Shown here in pieces: positions 54,591 through 64,000 of a stretch of DNA of 64,000 nucleotides. Every line of letters starts with the position of its first letter. The stretch's first letter is position 1. The notes under the pieces are model-generated. The model had not been told where the DNA came from, did not search any database, and saw nothing but the letters and a program-made list of their open reading frames with translations. Source of the DNA: an uncultured Lachnospiraceae bacterium (GTDB taxonomy: Bacteria > Bacillota > Clostridia > Lachnospirales > Lachnospiraceae); NCBI GenBank assembly GCA_902801515.1, contig CADCII010000007.1:1-64000 (forward strand). Reading direction: 5' to 3'. A program made the position numbers and the translations under genes.

Positions 54591-54896
54591 ATGGCGTCAA
54601 AAAACAGCCGCCCGGTTTCGGATGCGAACCGCAGAGGCATGAGACTCATTGCAGTCGTCGTGCTGATCATGGTAATTGCACTTGCAGTGCGCTGCAGAAG
54701 TCTTATCATCAAGAATGAGACCTATGCGCAGCAGATAGACATGCTGGAGCAGCAGATCACGGAAGAGAACGACAGGACCGTGAATATCGAGGAATTCCGC
54801 GACTATACGAAGACGGATCCTTATATTGAGAAGGTCGCCCGGGAGAAACTGGGACTGGTCTATCCGGATGAGATTATATTCCAGCCGGGAGACTGA
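54591..54896 (+). CDS. divIC: septum formation initiator FtsB/DivIC-type protein
   Basis: 101-aa division protein: polar N-terminus, one membrane helix (LIAVVVLIMVIALAVRC, about residues 20-37), a coiled coil (YAQQIDMLEQQITEENDR) and the family C-terminal pattern DPYIEKVAREKLGLVYPDEI. It links FtsL and FtsQ/DivIB in the divisome. Preceded by GTAAGGGG. Confidence 0.92.
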   Translation: MASKNSRPVSDANRRGMRLIAVVVLIMVIALAVRCRSLIIKNETYAQQIDMLEQQITEENDRTVNIEEFRDYTKTDPYIEKVAREKLGLVYPDEIIFQPGD

Positions 54897-54921
54897 TGCG
54901 GATCATATATCAGGATAACCA

Positions 54922-54958
54922 GACGCTCTGTGGAGGTATTCCACGGAGCGTCTTTTTT
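54922..54958 (+). terminator. terminator after divIC
   Basis: A 13-bp stem (GACGCTCTGTGGA with TCCACGGAGCGTC, one G-T pair) followed by seven T residues. tilS lies downstream and must have its own start or read-through. Confidence 0.88.
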
Positions 54959-55046
54959 TAAGATTTTGCAGCGTTTCATTTCGTGGCTTAAGACCTGGAA
55001 GAAGCGGGTCATAGCAAATCGACATAATCGAGAGAACAGACCGGAC

Positions 55047-56418
55047 ATGAATGATTTTCTGAGACAGATACACGATATGATCTTAAGCCGGCAGATGCTG
55101 GCCGCAGGTGAACGAGTCCTCGTGGCAGTATCGGGCGGCGCGGACTCTGTCTGTCTTCTTCTGGCACTGAAAGAGCTGGGGTATGAAGTACATGCAGTCC
55201 ACGTCGAGCACGGAATCCGGGGGCAGGAGAGCCTGGAAGACTGCGCATTTGTACAGGAACTGTGCGCAGGAGAGAGGATACCCCTGACCGTATGCAGGAT
55301 CGATGCTCCGGCGCTCTCTGCGATAAGCGGCCGGTCTGTGGAGGAGGCAGCAAGAGACGAGCGGTACCGGATCCTTATAGAAACCGCGCAGAGTCTGAAG
55401 ATCAGCGCAGTGGCGACTGCCCATCACATGGACGACCGGGCAGAGACCGTTCTCTGGAATCTGATGCGGGGGAGCAGTCTGGCGGGACTGTGCGGAATCC
55501 TCCCTGTGCGGGAGGCGGAAGAAAAGGGGCAGAATCCGGAGACAGGAGAAGCTGAAGCACTGAGAATCCGGATCATCCGGCCGCTTCTGGAGACAGGCCG
55601 GGATGAGATCGAGAAATGGCTGACAGAACGAAGGCAGCTCTGGAGAGAGGACTGCACCAATCTGGACACAGACATCACCAGAAATGCGATCCGCCTGCGG
55701 ATCCTCCCGCAGATGGAGAAACTCAACGCGGGAGCGCGGCGCCATATCGCTCAAACAGCGGAAGACCTGGTGCAGGTGGAGAACTACCTGGAAGACGCGG
55801 CACAGCATGCATACAGCTGCGCTGTAAGATATGAAGACCGGAGAAATGAACTTGAGATCTGCCTTAAGGAACTGAAGGAGCAGCCGGAGCTGATCCGCAG
55901 AAGGATCCTGCACAGGGCGCTTGGACAGGCAGAAGGCGGCCTTCGGGATATCACCAGGGAGCATGTGGAGTCCCTGATGAGGCTTGCCGGCATGGACAAC
56001 GGCAGGAGGATCAGCCTTCCGGGCGGCCTTAAGGCAGTCAGGGAGGAGGGCGTCATCCGCCTTACGCGCAGGACTTCTTCCCATATTGCGGATGAGATCC
56101 GGATCGATTCAGACGGAGAATACCTGTTTCCCGGAGGCTATAAGCTGAAGGCTGAATTCGGTATCTGGGAAGGCGGGGATGTCCCCAAAAAGAAGTACAC
56201 GAAGACACTGGATACAGGTCAATTCTCAGGGAGGGCGCAGGAAACTGAAGGATTACCTGATCGATGAGAAGATACCCAGGGACAGAAGGGACCAGATCCC
56301 TCTCATCGCCCAGGGAAGCCATGTACTCTGGGTGATCGGCCTGCGAATCAGTGAGGCGGCCAAAGTATCCGAAGGCGCTCATTTTGCAAGGATCACCGTT
56401 ACCCCGGAGCAGTATTAA
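55047..56418 (+). pseudogene. tilS: tRNA(Ile)-lysidine synthase with frame break near the C-terminus
   Basis: TilS converts the wobble C of tRNA-Ile(CAU) to lysidine and is normally essential. The first frame (ATG 55047 to TGA 56267) has the PP-loop VAVSGGADSVCLLL, HHMDDRAETVLWNLMRG and the middle domain, ending with an off-pattern tail after KKKYTKTLD. The expected TilS C-terminal core then appears in another frame, about 56207-56418: WIQVNSQGGRRKLKDYLIDE, RDQIPLIAQGSHVLWVIGL, SEAAKVSE. The segment with the usual RxPGD motif is absent, so roughly 50 bases, not a multiple of three, seem to be missing near 56207. Either the N-terminal and central domains suffice, or the sequence is faulty here. 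It is listed as broken because of the frame, although the gene should be needed. Confidence 0.75.
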
Positions 56419-56449
56419 AGAGCCGTGATTCGGCTGACAGGAGAGACTT

Positions 56450-56980
56450 ATGAAAGAGACAAGCAGAGTTCTGATTCCGGAAGATAAAGTTGACGAGAGG
56501 ATCGCACAGCTGGGAGAACAGATCAGCAGGGATTACGCAGGCAGGCAGGTCCACCTGATCGGGATCCTGAAGGGGAGCATCTTTTTCATCTGCGAACTGG
56601 CCAAGAGGATTACAGTTCCGGTGACGATGGACTTCATGTCCGTCTCCAGCTACGGAGCCGGCACCAAGTCTTCAGGCGTCGTCAAGCTGATCAAGGACCT
56701 TGATGAGCCGATCGAGGGGAAGGATGTTCTGGTCGTGGAAGATATTATCGACTCCGGCCACACGCTCAGCTATCTGCTGAAGAACCTCTCCAGCCGCAAT
56801 CCGGCTTCCATCCGTCTGTGCACCCTGCTGGACAAGCCGGAGCGCAGAGAAGTCGATGTGGAAGTCGATTATCAGGGATTCTCCATACCGGATGAGTTCG
56901 TGATCGGTTACGGGCTCGATTATGACCAGAGATATCGCAATCTGCCCTATATAGGGGTTCTGTCACTCACAGAGGAGTAA
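56450..56980 (+). CDS. hpt: hypoxanthine phosphoribosyltransferase
   Basis: Purine salvage enzyme, 176 aa, making IMP/GMP from hypoxanthine/guanine and PRPP. Flexible loop region SSYGAGTKSSG, PRPP-binding VLVVEDIIDSGHTLSYL, and purine-binding end FVIGYGLDYDQRYRNLPYIG. Located between tilS and ftsH as in most Firmicutes; ribosome site ACAGGAGAG. Confidence 0.96.
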   Translation: MKETSRVLIPEDKVDERIAQLGEQISRDYAGRQVHLIGILKGSIFFICELAKRITVPVTMDFMSVSSYGAGTKSSGVVKLIKDLDEPIEGKDVLVVEDIIDSGHTLSYLLKNLSSRNPASIRLCTLLDKPERREVDVEVDYQGFSIPDEFVIGYGLDYDQRYRNLPYIGVLSLTEE

Positions 56981-56987
56981 TAACATT

Positions 56988-58790
56988 TTGAATAAGACAG
57001 CCAGAAGTACAGGTTTTTATATACTGCTCGGCCTGCTGTGCATTTTCCTGATCTTTGCGCTGCGCGACAGCTTCAACGGACGCAGCGACATCACTGAGAA
57101 GGAACTGACCTCCATGCTGGAGAAAGGCCAGGTTTCCAAGGTCGAAATAGTCCAGAATGAGGAGGTTCCCACCGGAACCCTGAATGTCACTACGACTGAC
57201 AATGAGATCCTGACGGTCAATGTGACCGATACGACCCGCGCGGTTGAACTGCTGAGCGGATATGACGTCACTGTCAGCATAGAGGATGTGTCCAGGCGCA
57301 GCACCCTGTTTACAATGTTTATCCCGGTACTGCTTACCGGCGCGATGGTCCTCTTCCTGATCATGTTCATGAACCGCCAGCAGGGCGGCGGTTCCGCCAT
57401 GATGAACTTCGGCAAGAGCCGGGCGAAGATGTTCACTCCGGACGCGAAGAAGGTCACGTTTGCGGATGTCGCAGGCCTGCAGGAGGAGAAGGAAGAGCTG
57501 GCGGAGATCGTGGAATTCCTGTCGGAGCCGGGCAAGTTCCTGGATGTAGGTGCGAGGATCCCGAAGGGCGTGATCCTGGTCGGTCCTCCCGGAACAGGTA
57601 AGACGCTGATTGCACGCGCAGTCGCAGGCGAGGCGGGAGTCCCGTTCTTCTCCATTTCCGGATCGGATTTCGTAGAGATGTTTGTAGGCGTCGGCGCAAG
57701 CCGTGTCAGGGATCTGTTTGAGGAAGCCAAGAAGAACCAGCCCTGCATCGTATTTATCGATGAGATCGACGCGGTGGGACGCCGCAGAGGCACCGGTATG
57801 GGCGGCGGCCATGACGAACGTGAGCAGACCCTGAACCAGCTGCTTGTCGAGATGGACGGCTTCTCTGAAAATGAAGGCATCATCGTGATGGCAGCCACGA
57901 ACCGTGTGGACATCCTGGATCCCGCGATCCTCAGAGCCGGCAGGTTTGACCGTCAGGTGACGGTGGGACGGCCGGACGTAAAGGGACGTGAAGAGATCCT
58001 GAAAGTTCATTCGAAAAATAAACCGCTGGCGGATGACGTGGATCTGAAGTCCGTCGCCCGCACGACAGCAGGATTTACCGGGGCGGACCTGGAGAACCTG
58101 ATGAATGAGGCGGCGATCCTGGCAGCGAAGGAGAAGAGAGCCTTCCTGAAGCAGAATGACATCGAGCAGGCATTTATCCGGATCGGAATCGGAGCCGAGA
58201 AGCACAGCCGTGTGATCTCCGAGAAGGAGAAGCGGATCACTGCGTACCACGAATCCGGACACGCGATCCTGTTCCACCTTCTGCCGGATGTCGGACCGGT
58301 CCATACGGTCTCCATCATACCTACCGGACACGGAGCCGCCGGTTATACCATGCCGCTCCCTGAGAACGATTACATGTTCGATACCAGGGGCAGGATGTTC
58401 CAGCAGATCGTAGTCTCACTCGGCGGAAGAGTTGCCGAGGAGCTGGTCATCGGAGACATCACTACAGGAGCGTCGCAGGATATCAAACAGGCGACGGCGG
58501 CGGCCAGGGCCATGGTCACAAAGTACGGATTCTCCGAGAAACTGGGACCGATCAACTATGAGCAGGGTGAGGATGAGATCTTCATCGGCAAGGATCTTGC
58601 ACATACCCGCCAGTACGGTGAGCAGGTTGCTTCCGTCATCGATGATGAAGTCAAGCGGATCATTGACGAGGCTTACGCGAAGGCCCGTGAACTGATCACC
58701 GCTCACTCGGATGTGCTTGAGAGATCAGCCAAGCTGCTGATCGAGAAGGAAAAACTGTCCAGGGAAGAGTTCGAGGCACTGTTTGTGTAA
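56988..58790 (+). CDS. ftsH: ATP-dependent zinc metalloprotease FtsH
   Basis: Membrane-bound AAA+ protease, 600 aa, degrading membrane and regulatory proteins. TTG start at 56988 with AGAGGAG upstream. Two membrane helices (about 10-25 and 104-124) flank an extracytoplasmic loop. Walker A GPPGTGKT, Walker [16 protein letters not shown] arginine region RAGRFDRQV, and zinc site HESGH with the distal Asp in the DIKQAT region. Complete and typical. Confidence 0.97.
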   Translation: MNKTARSTGFYILLGLLCIFLIFALRDSFNGRSDITEKELTSMLEKGQVSKVEIVQNEEVPTGTLNVTTTDNEILTVNVTDTTRAVELLSGYDVTVSIEDVSRRSTLFTMFIPVLLTGAMVLFLIMFMNRQQGGGSAMMNFGKSRAKMFTPDAKKVTFADVAGLQEEKEELAEIVEFLSEPGKFLDVGARIPKGVILVGPPGTGKTLIARAVAGEAGVPFFSISGSDFVEMFVGVGASRVRDLFEEAKKNQPCIVFIDEIDAVGRRRGTGMGGGHDEREQTLNQLLVEMDGFSENEGIIVMAATNRVDILDPAILRAGRFDRQVTVGRPDVKGREEILKVHSKNKPLADDVDLKSVARTTAGFTGADLENLMNEAAILAAKEKRAFLKQNDIEQAFIRIGIGAEKHSRVISEKEKRITAYHESGHAILFHLLPDVGPVHTVSIIPTGHGAAGYTMPLPENDYMFDTRGRMFQQIVVSLGGRVAEELVIGDITTGASQDIKQATAAARAMVTKYGFSEKLGPINYEQGEDEIFIGKDLAHTRQYGEQVASVIDDEVKRIIDEAYAKARELITAHSDVLERSAKLLIEKEKLSREEFEALFV

Positions 58791-58917
58791 CGGGAAATAT
58801 GCCGGACCGGACATATACAGGACCGGTACACATAGCTGAGGCTGAACTCGTATCAGAAATATATAGCAGGTCTGAGCTGGCGTAAGCAGTTGAAGCGCTG
58901 ACAAATGCTTTTGCTCG

Positions 58918-58958
58918 TTTAGACAAAATGCACAAAATAAAAAAATTTATTTAGACAA
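58918..58958 (+). repeat. direct repeat upstream of the GH13 promoter
   Basis: TTTAGACAA occurs at 58918-58926 and 58950-58958, 32 bases (about three helical turns) apart, directly before the -35 box. The spacing suits a dimeric regulator. Confidence 0.4.
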
Positions 58959-58960
58959 GT

Positions 58961-58989
58961 TTGAGCACACTTATTTTGCAGTCTATGCT
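58961..58989 (+). promoter_or_regulatory. promoter of the GH13 gene
   Basis: TTGAGC (58961-58966), 17-base spacer, TATGCT (58984-58989); leader about 140 nt. Confidence 0.55.
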
Positions 58990-59061
58990 ATATTACTATT
59001 GTGTAAAACCCCAATACATAAATAGTTTTGCTACACCCCATAAGAGAATACCTTCTCCAAT

Positions 59062-59095
59062 GAAAAGGGACAGCGCTCAGGCGTTGTTCCTTTTC
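59062..59095 (+). terminator. leader hairpin / possible attenuator before the GH13 gene
   Basis: GAAAAGGGACAGCGC and GCGTTGTTCCTTTTC form a 15-bp stem (two G-T pairs) with a TCAG loop, followed by TAATATA. It sits in the leader ~43 bases before the start codon, so it may attenuate transcription. The rest of 58791-59137 shows nothing further. Confidence 0.55.
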
Positions 59096-59137
59096 TAATA
59101 TACAGCGGGGTAAAAATAACCAATAAGGATAACTGGA

Positions 59138-61288
59138 ATGTATACACAGAAGAACAGAAAGATCTACAGTCAGGCGATGCGGACTTCCCGCTATGTGATG
59201 GAGATGATCCCCACACTGAACAGGGAGGCTCTGTTTGCTGATGAGAGCCGTGACTACGTATCACCGCCGGAACCGGAGGTCGGGGATATCGTGACTTTCC
59301 GTGTGCGTACGGCCAAAGCCAATGTGGATGAGGTCTGGCTTGTAAGTGAACACCTGCGCCAGAGGCTGGATTTTGAGAAAAGCCAGGGAGTCTTTGATTT
59401 CTATACGACAAAGATAGAGATGGGAAGAGACATCCTCAGCTATTATTTCATTATCATCAGCGGGAACGCAAGGGAGGGCCTTGGCAAGAGCGGGGTTGTC
59501 AGCAGGCGCGAAGATGTTGTGCCGTTCCGGCTCTGTCCCGGTTTTTCCACGCCGGACTGGGCAAAAGGCGCTGTCATGTATCAGATCTACACTGACCGGT
59601 TCTGCAATGGTGATCCGTCCAATGATGTGCTTGATGATGAGTATTCCTATATCGGGAATCATGTCCGACAGGTCAGGGACTGGAATCAGAGACCGGAGAG
59701 CATGGATGTGGGCAATTTCTACGGCGGCGATCTGGAAGGTGTGAGGCAGAAACTGGATTATCTTCAGGAACTGGGGATTGAGGCGATCTACTTTAATCCG
59801 CTGTTTGTGTCCCCTTCCAATCACAAGTATGATACCCAGGACTATGACCATATCGATCCGCATTTCGGGAAACTTGTCGTTGATGAGGGAGAACTCCTCG
59901 AGGAAGGTGAGACAGATAACGAGAAGGCCACACGCTATATCTGCAGGGTGACAAGAAAAGAGAACCTGGAAGCCTCGGATGAACTTTTCTGCACACTGGT
60001 GAAGGAGGCTCACGAGCGCGGGATCCGCGTTATCCTGGACGGAGTATTCAACCACTGCGGGTCCTTCAACAAATGGCTGGACCGCGAGAAGATCTACAGC
60101 GCTCAGGAGGGATATGAGGAAGGCGCCTACCGCTCAGCATCCTCGCCCTACAGAGATTATTTCCAGTTTGACGAGACAGAGGAAGAGCGCTGGCCGGACA
60201 ACGCCTCCTACTCCGGATGGTGGGGGCATGATACGCTTCCGAAGCTGAACTATGAAGGCTCGGAGAAACTCTGTTCCTATATCCTCTCGGTGGCCCGGAA
60301 ATGGGTCTCCCCTCCATATAACGCGGACGGCTGGAGACTGGACGTGGCTGCGGATCTGGGACACAGTCCCGAGTTCAACCACAGGTTCTGGAAAGCATTC
60401 CGTCATGAGGTGAAGGCGGCGAACCCGGACGCTGTGATCATAGCGGAGCATTACGGGTATGCTGCTGACTGGCTTGGCGGAGACCAGTGGGATACTGTCA
60501 TGAACTATGATGCGTTCATGGAGCCGATGACCTGGTTTTTCACAGGGATGGAGAAGCACTCCGATGACTTCAATCCGGATCTTCTGGGTGACGCGTGGCG
60601 CTTCCGCTCCTCCATGGAGCACAATATGTGCGCTTTTATGCAGTCGTCTCTGCTCTGTTCCATGAACCAGCTGTCAAACCATGACCATTCAAGGTTCCTG
60701 ACGAGGACGAACCATACGACAGGCAGGATCTCAGATTTTACCTTTGACGCTGCGTCAGAGGATGTGGTACCTGCCGTGATGAGGGAGGCTGTCATCTTCC
60801 AGATGACCTGGCCGGGGGCACCTACCCTGTATTACGGGGATGAAGCAGGCCTGACCGGATTCACCGATCCGGACAGCCGGAGACCTTATCCCTGGGGAAA
60901 AGAAGACCGGAGAATGCTTCATTTCCACCAGGACGCCATAGCTTTTCACAAGGAATATGAGGTTCTGAAGTACGGGTCCGTCCGGTTCCTGAAGGGGGAG
61001 AAGGACTTTATCTCCTATGCAAGGTTCAGCAGGAAGGAACAGATCGTCTGTGCATTCAATAATTCTGACCGCGAGATGGAAGTGACCATTCCGGTCTGGA
61101 TCGCAGGAGTTCCTCCGGAATGTGAGATGACCAGAGTCTTTGCCTCGGACAGGACTTCCTGGACGAAGGAGAAGAAGCGATACAAGGTAGTGAACGGGGA
61201 ACTGGCGCTCAGCCTCGGGCCGAAGTCGGCTCTGGTGCTGTCAGCGCACGGGAAACCGAAGTTTGCACAGAAGCCCAGATGGTGGTAA
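59138..61288 (+). CDS. GH13 alpha-glycosidase (neopullulanase/alpha-glucosidase type)
   Basis: Cytoplasmic glycoside hydrolase of 716 aa, no signal peptide. An N-terminal beta domain (about 20-130) precedes the TIM barrel, which begins AVMYQIYTDRFCNGDPSNDV. The GH13 regions are complete: I GVFNHCG, II DGWRLDVAAD (nucleophile Asp), III VIIAEHYG (acid/base Glu), IV LSNHDHSRF. A C-terminal beta domain ends the protein. It should hydrolyse alpha-1,4/1,6-glucans such as maltodextrin or pullulan fragments; exact specificity is not readable. Confidence 0.92.
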   Translation: MYTQKNRKIYSQAMRTSRYVMEMIPTLNREALFADESRDYVSPPEPEVGDIVTFRVRTAKANVDEVWLVSEHLRQRLDFEKSQGVFDFYTTKIEMGRDILSYYFIIISGNAREGLGKSGVVSRREDVVPFRLCPGFSTPDWAKGAVMYQIYTDRFCNGDPSNDVLDDEYSYIGNHVRQVRDWNQRPESMDVGNFYGGDLEGVRQKLDYLQELGIEAIYFNPLFVSPSNHKYDTQDYDHIDPHFGKLVVDEGELLEEGETDNEKATRYICRVTRKENLEASDELFCTLVKEAHERGIRVILDGVFNHCGSFNKWLDREKIYSAQEGYEEGAYRSASSPYRDYFQFDETEEERWPDNASYSGWWGHDTLPKLNYEGSEKLCSYILSVARKWVSPPYNADGWRLDVAADLGHSPEFNHRFWKAFRHEVKAANPDAVIIAEHYGYAADWLGGDQWDTVMNYDAFMEPMTWFFTGMEKHSDDFNPDLLGDAWRFRSSMEHNMCAFMQSSLLCSMNQLSNHDHSRFLTRTNHTTGRISDFTFDAASEDVVPAVMREAVIFQMTWPGAPTLYYGDEAGLTGFTDPDSRRPYPWGKEDRRMLHFHQDAIAFHKEYEVLKYGSVRFLKGEKDFISYARFSRKEQIVCAFNNSDREMEVTIPVWIAGVPPECEMTRVFASDRTSWTKEKKRYKVVNGELALSLGPKSALVLSAHGKPKFAQKPRWW

Positions 61289-61348
61289 TGTGAAGTACTG
61301 CAAGCACCGATGCACGGTATACAAACAAAAACAGGGGGGTATTCAGAT

Positions 61349-62389
61349 ATGAAGATAGTAGTTCTTTGCGGCGGCATCAGCACTGAGAGAGAGATCTCCA
61401 TCATATCCGGCACGCAGGTGTGCCTTGCTCTACGCAAGAAGGGACACAGAGCGATCCTGCTGGATGTGTTCTGCGGCGACGAACGCATAAAAAACGCAGG
61501 GCCGGATTCATTTCCGGAGGAATATGATGTAGAGGCTGCCGCAGTTTACGCCAGATCGTTTGACGACAAACTGGATGAAATAAAAAAGACGAGAGACTGG
61601 TTCTTCGGACCGAATGTTCTGAAACTCTGCAATGCTTCAGATACAGTGTTCATGGCGCTTCACGGATCGAACGGTGAAGACGGCAAACTCCAGGCAACAT
61701 TTGAACTGCTTGGTATCCCGTACACCGGAAGCAGTTATCTCGGAAGTGCGCTCGCGATGGACAAGAACCTGTCCAAGCAGCTGTTTCGGGAAAATGATGT
61801 CCCGACCCCGAAGGGTATCGTTCTGTACAGGGGTCAGGAAGTGAAGAGTCCCGATGAGAACGGCGTAGGTCTTCCCTGTGTGGTAAAGCCTGCCTGCGGC
61901 GGCTCCAGTGTCGGAGTCAGCATCCCGCGGACGCCGGAAGAGTATCAGAAAGCGGTGAATGACGCATTTTCCTACGAGAGCGTTCTGATCATAGAGCAGT
62001 ACATCAGCGGCAGGGAATTCTCCTGCGGTGTTGTGGACGGAGAGGCGTATCCCGTCATTGAGATCGCTCCGCTTCAGGGATTCTATGATTACACCAACAA
62101 ATACAAGGCAGGTTCCACGGTTGAGACCTGTCCGGCGGACATTCCGCAGGATGTGACTAAGAAGATTCAGGAGACCTGCGTAAAAGCGTATCACGCGCTG
62201 CGCCTTACCAGCTACGGCAGGATCGACCTGATGATGGATGAAGACCAGAATATCTACTGCCTGGAGGCAAACACACTGCCCGGCATGACGCCTACAAGCC
62301 TGCTTCCCCAGGAAGCGGCGGCGATGGGGATCGACTTCCCGTCCCTGTGCGAGAAACTGATCGAGGTATCGGTCAGAGACAGAGGCTGA
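61349..62389 (+). CDS. ddl: D-alanine--D-alanine ligase
   Basis: Makes the D-Ala-D-Ala dipeptide for peptidoglycan, 346 aa. ATG 61349 follows AGGGGGG. N-terminal LCGGISTEREISIISG, ATP-grasp loop VVKPACGGSSVGVSIP, and metal/substrate end CLEANTLPGMTPTSLLPQ. Followed at 47 bases by murF, the next enzyme of the pathway, and probably cotranscribed. Confidence 0.94.
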   Translation: MKIVVLCGGISTEREISIISGTQVCLALRKKGHRAILLDVFCGDERIKNAGPDSFPEEYDVEAAAVYARSFDDKLDEIKKTRDWFFGPNVLKLCNASDTVFMALHGSNGEDGKLQATFELLGIPYTGSSYLGSALAMDKNLSKQLFRENDVPTPKGIVLYRGQEVKSPDENGVGLPCVVKPACGGSSVGVSIPRTPEEYQKAVNDAFSYESVLIIEQYISGREFSCGVVDGEAYPVIEIAPLQGFYDYTNKYKAGSTVETCPADIPQDVTKKIQETCVKAYHALRLTSYGRIDLMMDEDQNIYCLEANTLPGMTPTSLLPQEAAAMGIDFPSLCEKLIEVSVRDRG

Positions 62390-62436
62390 GGCCGGGAAAG
62401 CCGGACGCCAGGTCCGGAATTACGGGAGACATGAGT

Positions 62437-63987
62437 ATGAGAGGACTGACATTACAGCGGATTGCGGAAGTGACAGAGGGGACACTGCATCTGTCCATGC
62501 TGTCCGCCGGAGGAATATTCGGAACGGTTGATGAGGACGGACTGAACAGAGCGCAGCATGCGACGAAAGAAGCCTTCGCAAAGTACAGCCGCATGGAGAT
62601 CTCTTCGATCACGACCGACAGCCGCAAAGCCGAGGAAGGAGCGCTGTTCGGCGCCATCGTCGGAGCCAGAGTGGACGGGCATGATTTCATCGCTTCTGTC
62701 TTTGAGCAGGGGGCACTGTGTGTCCTCTCGCAGAGAGTCCTTGGCAAGAAGGAAATCTTCGGAGAAGCAGCAGGGACAGAGGAGACGCTGATGCGCCCCT
62801 GGATCGAGGTCGATGACACACAGAGCGCGCTGCAGCAGATCGCGAGGGAGTACCTGAGAGTCATGAAGATCCCGGTGGTCGGGATCACGGGTTCTGTGGG
62901 AAAGACATCCACTAAAGAGATGATCGCGGCGGTCCTGTCTGTGAAGTTCAATACTCTGAAGACCGAAGGGAATTTCAATAATGATCTTGGCCTTCCGCTG
63001 ACGGTTTTCCGGCTGAGGGACGAGCATCAGATAGCAGTCCTGGAGATGGGCGTGAGCCATTTCGGAGACATGACAAGGCTTGCCCGGATTGCGAACCCGG
63101 ACATTATGGTCATCACCAATATCGGGACCTGCCACCTGGAGTTTCTCAGGGACAGGGATGGAGTATTCCGTGCGAAGACCGAAGTCTTCTCCTATGTGAA
63201 ACAGAATGGCCGCGTGATCCTGAACGGAAATGACGATAAGTTGAGAGCTGTCAAGGAGGTTCATGGTATCCGTCCCACTTTCTACGGGGTGGACAGCACC
63301 CTGGAAGGATCGCAGGACCTTGGAGCGGGAATGAGGATGGAATATCCGGGAGATCTTGCGGCAGATCAGTGCGTCCGTATTACCGGAATACAGCTGCAGG
63401 GATTTGAAGGATCTCTGTGCACTCTGCATACTCCCTCCGGAGACATGACGGTCCGTGTACCGGTCCCGGGAATCCATAACGCTTCCAACGCGGCGGCAGC
63501 GGCAGCTGTGGGACTTGCCTGCGGCATGACGCCGGATGAGATCCGGTGCGGCATTGAGTCCGCGCAGACCATCTCCGGCCGTTTCCGTGTCCTGAAGACA
63601 GACCGGATGACTGTGATCGATGACTGCTACAATGCCAATCCGGTTTCCATGAAGTCTTCCGTCGCTGTGCTCGAGCAGGGCAGCGGCCGCAGGGTAGCGG
63701 TGCTGGGCGATATGGGCGAGCTGGGCGAGGATGAGGTGAAGCTCCATGAGGGAGTCGGCACCTACGCAGCCGGCCGGGTGGATCATCTGGCCGCAATCGG
63801 AACACTGGCAAAAAGCCTGTATGAGGCTGCACTCAGGGAGAAACCGGACCTGTCAGCATCGTGGTATGCGACCGTGGAAGATTTCCTTGCCCATAAGGAT
63901 GAGGAACTGAAAGACGGAGACAGTGTACTGGTCAAGGCAAGTCATTTCATGCAGTTTTCAAAGATCGTGGAGGAACTGACAGCATGA
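62437..63987 (+). CDS. murF: UDP-MurNAc-tripeptide--D-alanyl-D-alanine ligase
   Basis: Cytoplasmic Mur ligase adding the D-Ala-D-Ala made by Ddl, 516 aa. ATG 62437 is preferred to 62431 because GGGAG is eight bases upstream of the former. It has an N-terminal substrate domain (SSITTDSRKAEEGALFGAI), the ATP loop GITGSVGKTSTKEM, EGNFNNDLGLPLT, the nucleotide region YNANPVSMKSSV and a C-terminal LGDMGELG domain. It is longer than many MurF because of an insertion near residues 15-50. The stop overlaps a following ATG. Confidence 0.93.
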   Translation: MRGLTLQRIAEVTEGTLHLSMLSAGGIFGTVDEDGLNRAQHATKEAFAKYSRMEISSITTDSRKAEEGALFGAIVGARVDGHDFIASVFEQGALCVLSQRVLGKKEIFGEAAGTEETLMRPWIEVDDTQSALQQIAREYLRVMKIPVVGITGSVGKTSTKEMIAAVLSVKFNTLKTEGNFNNDLGLPLTVFRLRDEHQIAVLEMGVSHFGDMTRLARIANPDIMVITNIGTCHLEFLRDRDGVFRAKTEVFSYVKQNGRVILNGNDDKLRAVKEVHGIRPTFYGVDSTLEGSQDLGAGMRMEYPGDLAADQCVRITGIQLQGFEGSLCTLHTPSGDMTVRVPVPGIHNASNAAAAAAVGLACGMTPDEIRCGIESAQTISGRFRVLKTDRMTVIDDCYNANPVSMKSSVAVLEQGSGRRVAVLGDMGELGEDEVKLHEGVGTYAAGRVDHLAAIGTLAKSLYEAALREKPDLSASWYATVEDFLAHKDEELKDGDSVLVKASHFMQFSKIVEELTA

Positions 63988-64000
63988 TGACAGGATCTGA
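63984..64000 (+). CDS. start of a further gene, truncated by the window end
   Basis: ATG at 63984 overlaps the murF stop (ATGA) and five codons remain open to the end. Coupled start codons of this kind are common in wall-synthesis operons, but five codons do not identify a product. Confidence 0.3.

Noticed and set aside
56967-58331. 454-codon open frame on the minus strand
   Set aside because: Antisense shadow of ftsH, which is complete and unmistakable.
62452-63786. 444-codon open frame on the minus strand
   Set aside because: Antisense shadow of murF; composition is Arg/His/Leu-rich and lacks domains.

Overview
The window looks like chromosome of an anaerobic, low-GC-group (Firmicutes/Clostridia) bacterium, most likely a Lachnospiraceae-type gut or rumen species. 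The evidence is the combination of a V-type ATP synthase operon in the Enterococcus hirae ntp order, an rnfCDGEAB operon, an oxygen-sensitive class III ribonucleotide reductase, secreted proteins with clostridial cell-wall-binding and CxxC repeats, and the gram-positive cell-division/tRNA cluster hup-rqcP-ftsB-tilS-hpt-ftsH. No rRNA, tRNA, CRISPR array, phage or insertion sequence was found. Base composition is moderately GC-rich except in the giant surface protein gene near 38.8-44.1 kb, which looks more AT-rich.

Layout. 0.2-1.9 kb: secreted NlpC/P60 wall hydrolase with wall-binding repeats. 2.2-5.4 kb: a compact three-gene operon encoding a MotA/TolQ-type channel with a very long coiled-coil tail, an OmpA/MotB-type stator with the ion-carrying Asp, and a small basic protein. 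It resembles the ZorA/ZorB motor of Zorya defence but has no ZorC/D/E effectors, and it is the best candidate here for an undescribed system. 5.6-14.3 kb: nine-gene V-ATPase operon with a sodium-binding c-ring signature. 14.5-19.9 kb: Rnf complex. Together Rnf and the V-ATPase would make an ion circuit (ferredoxin:NAD oxidation pumping ions, ATP synthase/ATPase using them). 20.2-24.7 kb: NrdD with a fused redoxin domain, thioredoxin reductase and NrdG activase, forming an apparently self-contained anaerobic dNTP module behind a promoter with an NrdR-like box. 24.7-28.1 kb: lysine riboswitch (with a duplicated last hairpin) controlling dapA-dapB-aspartokinase. 28.2-32.5 kb: a degenerate M28-peptidase-like secreted protein, ilvE, a broken mazG and a secreted protein with a SecD-like domain. 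32.6-38.6 kb: oppABCDF peptide importer. 38.8-44.1 kb: 1779-residue secreted transglutaminase-like repeat protein. 44.3-46.0 kb: Phd/PIN toxin-antitoxin pair and a CmpB-type membrane protein. 46.1-48.7 kb: FMN riboswitch plus ribU, a TPR lipoprotein, and a cold-shock protein on the minus strand. 48.9-53.7 kb: cca, a structured unclassified leader RNA, hisS and a phosphoglucomutase. 53.8-58.8 kb: hup, rqcP, ftsB, tilS (frame broken), hpt, ftsH. 59.1-64.0 kb: GH13 glycosidase, ddl, murF and the first codons of a further gene.

Promoters, terminators and riboswitches were called by eye from -35/-10 spacing, inverted repeats and known consensus motifs. Protein functions come from recognisable motifs, not from database searches.
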